From NCBI GenBank assembly GCA_009823395.1, contig CM020509.1, positions 6,157,001-6,221,000 of the forward strand: a stretch of 64,000 nt of DNA. Direction: 5' to 3'. A program made the position numbers and the translations under genes. Below the pieces are notes generated by a model, which did not search any database, was not told where the DNA came from, and saw only the letters and a program-made list of their open reading frames with translations. Shown here piece after piece: positions 55,701 through 64,000 of this stretch (the stretch's first letter is position 1; every line of letters begins with the position of its first letter). The stretch is from Thamnaconus septentrionalis (Eukaryota; Chordata; Actinopteri; Tetraodontiformes; Monacanthidae).

Positions 55701-58260
55701 GTTAGTCTGGCTTCTTGAGTGTTGACAGAGATGGAGCAACCTCACTGGACAAATTTTAAAAAACAACAACAAAAAACCCTCTCTGGAAACCACTATATTT
55801 AGTCCACTAAATATAGTTAAAACTGCTACTTTGGCATCTTTTGCCTGTTTGGAAGAGGATGAAAACTGACACCTTGATGAAGGTGTTGCAACTAACCTGG
55901 AAGAAATATTTTTGAACAAAAATTTAATCTTGTAGAAGTTTTATGTAATATTCATCAACATACATCAGAAATATGGCGTAACATAAAAGCAAAGTAATTT
56001 ACTTGCAAGTATGAAATTGTCCAAACCCTGAACATTACTCATCGGTGTGCTCTCTAGCCTACCTCCAGCCAACCTTTTGGCTTCCGCATACAAACTACCA
56101 GAGAGAGACACGCACCTGCCCCCAGGGAAAGGCCCGCTGGGTAATATCCAGACCCACGTTCACTGTCTGTCACTTAATGTGACACGCGATCTCGCCGGCT
56201 GTGAGTGATCGATCTATTTATTACCCTGTTTATGTAAAGCCTGGCTCGGTCTCCTGACATGGGATTTCTGTGCCCTGGAACATCGATGGCCATCACTCAC
56301 TTTCTATTGCCTTTATTCCCTTTTGTCCTTTCTGCTCTTGTGGAATTTGTTTTGTGGTCTATTTGTGGAAGGCAATAGGATCTAAAAGAGCGCCACAGAG
56401 AATCTACAGGTAGATGTCCCAATGTTTTTTTCTGTCCTTTTTTTTAGATTTATGCCTTTTGCCAACAATAAAGAACAGGTGCCTTAGGACATGCAAAAAA
56501 TTTTGTTAGGCTGTAGATGTGACACGTCTGTGTTTTCCATTGTCTCAGAAATCTGAGAAATCCACACAAGGATTCAGCAGGTATGTCGGTGGACTATTAC
56601 TATTTTACATGCTTGGTCCCAATCATTCACACACTTTGACAAATTGTTTGCCTATATCTCTTTTTCATGGTTAACTTGCACATAATTCGGACAAATGTTG
56701 GAAATCCCCCCCTCCTCTTAGCTGTGCTCTTCAAACCGCCCTCCGGGCCGTGTCGCATGCAAAACTCTTCTGTGCGCCAGGTCTGTTGCTATCGTGCAGA
56801 TGCCAGGCCTTTCCTGAGAGGGCTTCCAGGGGCAATCCCAGTTACAAGCTGGGGTGTTAACCTGCTGGAGGACTCTTATCAGCCACATGTCATGTTCGCT
56901 TTTACCTCGCAGCACTGCGGCCTGCCTCACAGTCATCTCAACACTCAGCTAAGCTCCACCCTTGAAGGCCACTTTTATCTGAATCTCTAAAGTGGCAAAC
57001 ATAGTTATCCTGAGCTTTCCCACAGTCCCTGGACTTGGAAAGTGGACCAAGACGCCGCATTGCAGCACAGAACAGGAGTCAGTGTGTCCAGATAAGTGGT
57101 CAAGATTCGAGTTGGTGTCCCAGCTGTTCTTCTGACATTGTTTCCCTTTAAATTCAAACATATCAATACACTCATTTTTTTTATTTTTTTTTTGAATTTT
57201 GCAATTCCATAACTTTTCTCTTTATCTTTTTCAGTTAACATAAAAGGACATGGAAATTGGTGTAAGTGGTCTTAGTTGAAGGTTGGGTTTGGGTTTAAGT
57301 TCCTCTTTGAGAAATCAAAAACTCTTCTTGACAGAACTGAGCATTTCAGGACTAGCTGACAATGAGGCAAGCAAAAGAAACAGACTGTGACTATAGACAA
57401 AGGTTATTGTTAGAGGACATTTGTGAAGTGAATGTTTCATCATGTTGGATATTTTTCACTCACAGTTGCACACCAATGAAAGGATACTATATAGAGCCCA
57501 CAAGCCTGTGTTGTTTGAAATTTTAAATTATGCCTGCCTGATGGAGACCAAATCTCCCCCCTCTGTTGTCAGCGACTTACCCAGACACCCCACTGAATGG
57601 GTTCATTACTGGCAACAATGAAAGAGGAGGGGGGTAAAAGGAAAGAAAAAAAACCTCCAAGAGCTCAAGATTTATTACATGTGTTGTCATGTCCACTGGC
57701 TTTTTTTCAGTTTAACTTTTAGATTTGTTGGTGGGGAAGGGGTTGGTCTGACTACTCGCACCACATTTTTTTTCCGCTTTCCTCTGTGGATGTTTTTATG
57801 TGTTTTGGTCGCTACAAGAGAGGCATAGAAAAAGACGAACTGCTAGAAGAAGAACTCCAGAAGAAGAAGATGAGAGAAGATGCCTGCTAAAACGATCAAA
57901 GAACTACTGAGAGGCTGTTTTTGAGATTCATCCACTTTCCATGCTACAGGAAAACATGTGAGTAGCTTTTCAAAACACATTTTACTACCAAGTGTAGAAG
58001 TGGATTATTATTATTATTTCATTACACATGTAATTTATTAGCCTGATTAGATGTTGTGAAATGTCCAGAATCAGAATCAGGGCGCTTGTGCCTATTTTAC
58101 CCCCCTTTCGCTTGCTCTGGAAACCTGCTCCTCTGGCTCTACCCAGGACACCCATCTGGGCCTCATGCTGGCACCCTTTTTCCTCCTTGGGGATTAGGAG
58201 CTGTCAATGGGCCCTTCTGCTCCACATACACCCCCTCATAGCCTGCACACACTGCAGTAG
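55701..58260. other. Non-coding stretch, no gene seen
   Basis: AT-rich to neutral DNA. The one structured element is the MEF2-type hairpin at 55.8 kb. A GAAGAAGAA-rich purine stretch lies at 57,830-57,890, and T-runs at 56,440 and 57,176. Confidence 0.7.
55792..55817. promoter_or_regulatory. 26 bp hairpin of two inverted MEF2 consensus sites
   Basis: ACTATATTTAGT (55,792-55,803), CC, ACTAAATATAGT (55,806-55,817): perfect 12 bp arms with a 2 nt centre. Each arm contains an exact MEF2 site of the form CTA(A/T)4TAG (55,793-55,802 and 55,807-55,816). The symmetry is seen directly. It could be a regulatory double site or the centre of a small foldback element. Confidence 0.45.
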
Positions 58261-58269
58261 CTGCTCAAA

Positions 58270-58960
58270 TCTGTAGTTCTTAGGGCGCTGTGTATGATAG
58301 TGACTGGGCGAGCTTGGGGCTTGATTAGCGCAGTTAGCCCTTCTAAGGCTCTGGCTGTTTACAGTGGATTACAGGGAGGGAGGCAGGGGTTAAGTCTACC
58401 CAGGCACCATGCCTTCCCCTGCCCTCCCCACCCACGGGAGTCACTGCAGCAGGGCTGGCAGCTCGTCTGGGCTCCCCATCGCAAAGCCCGGCTGACAGGT
58501 AGCGGGGATTTGGCAGCGCCGTTTGCATGAGAGCCAACAAGAAAAACTGAACACGGCGGATTAGTTTGGGATTATGTTGTCAGAGTTTGCCTTGACGGAC
58601 AAACTGCAGAGGAATAAATTGCAATCTGTTTGAGGAGCGCGCTGCCACGCAAACAGCAGAGGCATGGGCTCGTCTCGCCGCCTGTCCAGAGTGACAGGCA
58701 GAGGGGAAATTCATTAATAATTTATAAACAAAAGTCGGCGGCCGTTACTGACGTCTGCCCGTGCTGGCTGTGCCGGACGAGACGTCTGCCCGGGGACGGG
58801 CCCCTGGTTCTTGTTAAATTCTTGAAAGCAAGAGTGACAAGGCCTGAGCAGAGATAAGGCTGGGCGGAAAGACTCATATAGCTGCAAACTTTCATCATCC
58901 CAATGATAAGGCTGCCTGGAGGAGCAGAAATTTACCTCTGCTATTTAGTACACTTTAAAA
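58270..58960. promoter_or_regulatory. Candidate regulatory block with 12 bp direct repeat
   Basis: GACGTCTGCCCG occurs twice (58,750-58,761 and 58,781-58,792), 31 bp start to start, about three helical turns. It contains GTCTG, a SMAD-type core. The block also has CATTAATAATTTATAAAC near 58,713 and GCGGATTAG near 58,556, and is otherwise complex with scattered CpG. Enhancer function is inference. Confidence 0.33.
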
Positions 58961-59439
58961 TTGATATATTGACATCTAATAGCTACACCTGGCACCCAGA
59001 GGATGTTTTATTCAAAAGGCTCAAGTTGCACTTCTGATTGCGGGGGAGGCTAAACAAAGCTGCCCGTCAATTGCAAGAACAAGTGTAAATCTCAAAGTCT
59101 TTTCAACTAATATTTAGTTCAGTGTATCTGGGCTTTAGACACTGTCAAAGGTCATCCCTATAGGCACAATGAGCATAATTATATTTATTTAAAGACAGCT
59201 TTAAAGCATTGTACTCAACCTTTATTGCTATCGACTGACTGATAATTCATCAGCTGAAAAGGTGAGGGAGCAAAATGTTCTGCTCTTCATTTTCACATCA
59301 AAAAACTACAGCAAACAGGCACAATCTTGCTCTATATACGGGAAAGACAATGATATAAAAAAGACAAATTTTTCTGCCAGCAGGGTAAACAAGCTGCAGT
59401 AGCCAGGCTTTTGTTTCTCTTCTCTCGTCTGAGTTGTTT

Positions 59440-60060
59440 TCCTAGCGGAGAAGCGAATTATCTCGACTCGTACGGCAGCAGCCGCCTCCTGCTGAGGACT
59501 GACTGGCATGGTAAAATCTATTAATGAGCGTTATTGCATTCTGGCCTCTCCCGCATCATTAGGGATGCATGTCTGTATGTTAAACATATGAATATGCATC
59601 GGCATAGAGCATTTGCTCCCAGAGTTAGCGGCGAGCCAGCGCTGTGCCTGGAATAATAATCCAGCAGACAAATGAACTGCTTTTTTTTCCATCTTCTTCT
59701 TCTTTGCCTGCCACCGTGTAATTGAAAAAGATAATAAGCGTTTTAATTTGAATTTCATTGCAAAACTGACTCTGAATGTTAATCTGTGTCGGACAGAACT
59801 CCGACTGAGCGAGCATATTATTTTATTAGCTGGTGTTTGCCCTCGTGATTAGAAACAAAAAATAATAATCAGTGTTGCATGTTCTGACTCTTTTAAAATG
59901 TGAGAAAATGCGATGGTAATGTGTCGCCAAGCAAATGCATTAGAGCCACTTTGTCAGACTGAGGGTGATCCTGAGGTCAGCAGAGGTCACGAGATAAAGG
60001 TTAACAAATTACCGTGATGCCTTCACTGACTTGATTGATGCTGAGTGTGGGAGGGGAATA
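59440..60060. promoter_or_regulatory. Candidate regulatory block with perfect DR4 and composite motif (copy 2)
   Basis: AGGTCA (59,974-59,979), GCAG, AGGTCA (59,984-59,989) is a perfect DR4, the layout known for thyroid-hormone receptor and LXR with RXR, also bound by NR2F. GGTCACG (59,985-59,991), 4 nt, AAAGGTTAACAAA (59,996-60,008) repeats the composite seen at 51,030. Upstream are CTATTAATGAGC, GCATCATTAGGG and many TAAT cores (ATTAATGAG near 59,520; AGATAATAAGCG near 59,730). Confidence 0.4.
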
Positions 60061-62437
60061 TATATGAGGTCTGGAGAAGGTATACCGGTATCCAGACAGA
60101 AGTATAGATATGTATAATGTCTCACTATGTTAGTGTATTTCAAACCAGCAGTAGTGGATGTTCGAGTTAAGTTTGTTTAACTGTAACGAGGAAATCTGGG
60201 CTTTTACATGGAGGGTGGGGCGCCTTCCTATAAATGGAGCCAAATTTAAGGTCCCATAATTACATCCATTAGCAAATATTTATATTTCATGGTTAACAGC
60301 ACATGAATTCTTCAACAAGGTTTTTTGATCTCCAGCAGCAACAGCATTCTCCAACAGCATTTTTGGCTTGGGTCCATCATGGACCTGGAGTTTTCTTGTG
60401 AGGAAAGCAGAAGAGAGCCGGGCCGGAACTCAGGTCTCAGATTTCCCAAACCATGAAGGACACAGTCCTTGCAGTCCAGGTCCTTGCAGCTGCAAGGGCT
60501 TCGAAAAAGTGAAGCGAATTAAAACAAGCAAAAAAAAAACAAAAAAAAAAAAACTTTCTAGTTTCTTGTAATTTGCATGAAAACACTGGACACATCGTGC
60601 GGGAACCTTTTAATCCCCAGTGTGTTGGCTCTTGTGTAACCTTTGCCCTGAGTGACTTTTGCCTGTTGAAAACTCTCCTCACCACCCAGCCGGCCAACGT
60701 CAGCAAGCGAAGACACTATCTTTACTTGGCAGGCGGCGCCTTACAAGAAAAAGGGGTGACGCTGAATGGTGAGGAGAGGGAACTGGGGAACTATGGCTAC
60801 CGGTTTACTGACAGGGCAATTAGAGGGATTTAAGCTGCTATCGGGGCTAAATTTTCCAGATAGGGTGGGCATGCATCAGGCTGAAAGGACCTCCAGGGGC
60901 TGGAAGGCGAAGGAGCATGGACTGTTTGAGTTTGCATTTAAATTTCTTTAGTTGTTTTGTTTTTGTTGTTGTTTTCCAACTCTTCTTTTAATACAATAAT
61001 TCAAAAGAAGCTACAGAAACTGACTGATACGAAAGGACAAAGTATAAACGATTGATTCGGCTCATCCAGACACACACCGCTTGACCTGTGATGACTTCAC
61101 TCGGTGGAAATGACATTCTTCTTTTTTTCTTTTTTGTCTCCTCCTTTGATTCCTCCAAAGCATGTTATCTTTGCTCTCCAGCGACGGGAAGGTAAACAGT
61201 AGCGGCGCAGAGTCGTATGTCTTCTTAAATAAACTGCATTGTCTGATGATGTTTTAATGGGCAGACCCGGATCCCCTGGGCTGTGACCCCACCGAGGCAG
61301 CTTCAGCTCCTCCGCACAGGCTGCTGGGATGTAATTGCTAAGTACATATCAGTGTCTGGTTTCTTCCCTGCATGAAATGTCAAAGAATCAGAGGGAAAGA
61401 ATCGCGCTCAGTCGCGTGCAAGTGCTGAGGCCGACAGCAGCGGGGTTTGGTTCAAAATTGGTGGAAATGGAAGCAGAACAGAATAGATTGTGCTTCCATT
61501 TTACAAGAATTATGGCTAATGCGCTTCACACCATTCAATGGAAACACCTGCAGATCATAATTGTACTTTATCGGAAATATCGCTTTTATTTTTGCAAAAA
61601 ACTGTAATGATAACGCAGCTAGTTGCACACTACAGTTACACCTCAGTAATAAGTTCAAGTCTTGCAGATAAAGTGCAGTCTGCATCTATTCGACAACGAG
61701 CATTCATTTAAAAAAAAATATCTTAGTCCCACACTTTTGGCCCAGAACAGCAATCATTTGAAATATATCAACGTTTGCCACTGACGACACCGGTCAGAAA
61801 TTTAATTTAAATGCTCAGCCAGGATGTAAAGTCTTACAGTTTCTTGCAGCAAAAGTTGGCTTGCGAAGCTCCTCCCCCTTTATTCCCAAAGGGTGGGTCC
61901 ATTTCCATTCAAAACAGATCGCGTGCGCAGTAATTTCCACCGCAGACCCTTCTAGCCGCTGTGGGTTTCGGCTGACTTTCACTGGCGAGAAACGCACATG
62001 CGTAGGAAAGAAACATGAGCGAGGAAGAGAGGAGACTGGAGGGCACTGTCAGATGGAAGGAATGAGCAGCAATAATAATGTTAATAATGAAAAAAATAGC
62101 AGCACACCAAGTCACTTTGCACTCATGACTCGTCTGTTTTCCTCTCCCAGGCTGAAACTAATACATTTTTGCAGGCAGGGAAACGCTTTGGGGATGCGTC
62201 AAAAGCAAAAAAGAAAAGAAAAGAAAAATCCATCAAGTGCCGGATGTGTGCGCTTGATTAGTGATTCAGACCAAAGCTAACTTTGGTAAGACAATATTCA
62301 ACGAGGGCTCAGGGAAACGGCTAATGAGCGGCTAAGCTAACTCCGTCTGGCTCCAGAGCACACAGTCATCCGATTTCCTGGGCACCGAACTCTAATTGGA
62401 TTGCGAAAAAGGACCGAAGACGGAGAACATTTATCTT

Positions 62438-62449
62438 TGATAATTATCA
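62438..62449. promoter_or_regulatory. 12 bp palindrome of GATA sites around TAATTA
   Basis: TGATAATTATCA is a perfect palindrome. It holds two inverted GATA cores (TGATAA/TTATCA) with a homeodomain core TAATTA at 62,441-62,446. It sits 81 bp upstream of the CRE. Confidence 0.3.
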
Positions 62450-62529
62450 GGAATTCATAACTCGGGTAAATTTACTTTCTCGCATGACAAAAATGATTGA
62501 ATTAACTATTGATGACTTGCACAAAAAAA

Positions 62530-62537
62530 TGACGTCA
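62530..62537. promoter_or_regulatory. Full cAMP-response element TGACGTCA
   Basis: Exact palindromic CREB/ATF site following an A-run. A full CpG-containing CRE is uncommon in CpG-depleted non-promoter DNA, but a single 8-mer is weak evidence by itself. Confidence 0.3.
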
Positions 62538-62929
62538 CTTCGCATATCGTGACCCCCGAACGATCCAGATCTATTTTTTCACACTGTTAAATATTTACTC
62601 TTTTTTTTTTTTCCATCATTGAGTTTCTCATTTCCTGTCCGCACCTGTCTTTGATTCGCTGTGCTCTTTTGCACTTCAGATAAAGTATTTTGGACAATGC
62701 TCCACAAGTCCAAGTCGTTCCAGCCCGTGGAGGGGGCACGGCCAGATGAAATTTGAAGTAATATCCTATCAGCTCCTTCAGTCAGACGTTCTTTTTCGCT
62801 TTTTTTTTCCTTTCTCTGAACAGGCAACATGAAAAGAGGTTGAGCGCAGGTCACGAGACTGGGCTGGGTCCCCGTTTGTCTTCTGGGTTTATCAGTTCAG
62901 ATAATATGACAGGGCGAGGTGGCCGCCAC

Positions 62930-63070
62930 CACCGCCGCAGGTCGTTTCTCATGCAGCAGAGTAATTAGATCACGTTGCACGCACTTATTGACATTAGCAG
63001 ACAACTTTCTGGGCTGGGAGTTACGTAATTGCCTCCAGATGAAACGAGTTTTGGGGATTTTTTTCTCTCG
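62930..63070. promoter_or_regulatory. Candidate regulatory block with PAR-bZIP palindrome
   Basis: TTACGTAA (63,021-63,028) is the exact palindromic site of PAR-bZIP and NFIL3 factors. GAGTAATTAGATC upstream supplies a homeodomain core. The block ends in a T-rich run before the TG array. Confidence 0.28.
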
Positions 63071-63088
63071 TTTTTAATTGTCTTTGCA

Positions 63089-63110
63089 TGTGTGTGTGTG
63101 TGTGTGTGTG
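63089..63110. repeat. (TG)11 microsatellite
   Basis: Perfect TG array after GCA. Confidence 0.95.
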
Positions 63111-63813
63111 GTGAATTTTATTTCACCAACATCAAGTCAAGTTGTATTGGTAGACGGTGATTTGTGTCAGCTTCTGTTTGCTGATGACAATGAATGGGAA
63201 CACATTTCTCTCTGGCTCTGACCATGTTGTGGCTAGCAGGCAAAATAAAAACACGACTGGCAAACTTTCAATGCATTAAACCGAAGGTGTGTTGGGTCAC
63301 CTTCTAGAGCACTTTTGCATTTGTTCTGGCTTTTTCCAAAATGCATCACGGTCCAATTTGGTATCCCGGTTTGAAAAAAAAAATACCACCACGGTGAGTT
63401 CAGCGGTGACGGCGATGTTGTGTCTACGCTCAGAGCAGACGAGAAACGCGAAAAACCTGAGGTAATATTTGTCTGTTTTGACGTTGTCCGCAGGTTAGGG
63501 CGGCAATTAACACCAGATGGATGGCGTCGCCCACACAAGGGGTGACGTGAGGTGATTTCGCCGCCGCTCCGGTGTTATTCTCCTAATGTAAAGCCTGCGG
63601 TGGGGCCTTCAGAAGCAGGGGAAGGAGAGAGAGAGAGGGAGAGGAAGACTCCAGAGGGTTCATGTTCGGGCCTCTTCCGTGAATCATGCAGCCTAGCGTG
63701 CGATCGGCACACTGCCCTCCTCTTGACTTCCTCGTAAGCTCTGTTACAATAACACACTTGCGTTTCAGCGCGGCCCTAACCCCAGCCCTCCCCCGCACAA
63801 CCCCCACTACCCC

Positions 63814-63844
<31 letters not shown>
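63814..63844. repeat. (AC)15 microsatellite
   Basis: Perfect AC array after a C-rich stretch. Confidence 0.95.
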
Positions 63845-63847
<3 letters not shown>

Positions 63848-64000
63848 CGCCACCAGCACCAACACTCCAGTGCTCTGAAAAAACACTGGCGGAGGGGTGG
63901 ACGGGCTTGGGGGGTGGATATGAAAAAAAAAACAACACTTCTGAACTCTCATTTTTGTTGTGAGATAAAAGCCGCCGGGTATTTAGCTCGACCGCTGGCT

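Larger units (their letters stand above)
58261..64000. other. Non-coding stretch with several regulatory-like blocks, no gene seen
   Basis: Blocks at 58.27-58.96 and 59.44-60.06 kb, an A-run near 60,540, AT-rich filler, a GATA-type palindrome and full CRE (62.4-62.5 kb), a PAR-bZIP-type palindrome (63.02 kb), two CA/TG arrays and a GA-rich tract (63,621-63,645). No exon or RNA gene is recognisable up to the right edge. Confidence 0.72.

Noticed and set aside
1..64000. Bacterial or phage systems, CRISPR arrays, operons
   Set aside because: No regularly spaced repeat-spacer array, no ribosome-binding-site-led gene runs, and composition is clearly vertebrate nuclear DNA.

Overview
This 64 kb window looks like vertebrate, most probably ray-finned (percomorph-like) fish, chromosomal DNA. 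The basis is eukaryotic-style composition with long homopolymers, at least eleven (CA/TG)n microsatellites of about nine or more units, a tRNA-derived SINE of a type I know from fish genomes, and remnants of other short interspersed elements. No bacterial signals (operons, Shine-Dalgarno-led ORFs, IS elements, CRISPR) are present. I found no protein-coding gene, no coding exon, no tRNA, rRNA or miRNA that I can support. The open frames (longest 209 codons) are low-complexity, repeat-driven or unrecognised. The only peptide relics are inside transposable elements.

The best description is a gene desert or very large intron/intergenic interval with many candidate cis-regulatory blocks. These blocks are compact, mixed-composition stretches rich in TAAT, TTTATTR, octamer, SOX and nuclear-receptor-type sites, separated by AT-rich, simple-sequence or pyrimidine-rich filler. 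This layout is typical of DNA around vertebrate developmental transcription-factor genes. I cannot name the locus, and conservation was not testable here.

Layout: 1-3.7 kb has a K50-homeodomain palindrome and two regulatory-like blocks. 3.7-17.3 kb alternates TAAT-rich blocks, CpG clusters, a short NFI-half-site hairpin and an intron-acceptor-like signal at 16.46 kb. 17.3-25 kb holds most copies of a decayed dispersed repeat family, two DR5 (retinoic-acid-type) repeats and a ZNF143-like site. 25-32 kb is AT-rich with few signals. 32.3-36.5 kb has octamer/SOX and TCF/LEF clusters, interrupted by a 916 bp inverted-repeat transposon carrying a BED zinc-finger relic. 36.5-45 kb has a CTCF-like site and the longest microsatellite. 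45-51 kb has another dispersed-repeat copy and ends in a CpG-island-like segment at about 50.8-51.2 kb. 51.5 kb has the SINE. 55.8 kb has a 26 bp hairpin made of two MEF2 sites. 58-63 kb has further regulatory-like blocks with a DR4, a full CRE and a composite motif also present in the CpG-rich segment.

All regulatory calls rest on motif matches read by eye and are hypotheses. The repeat calls are firmer because they rest on internal alignment or clear structural hallmarks.
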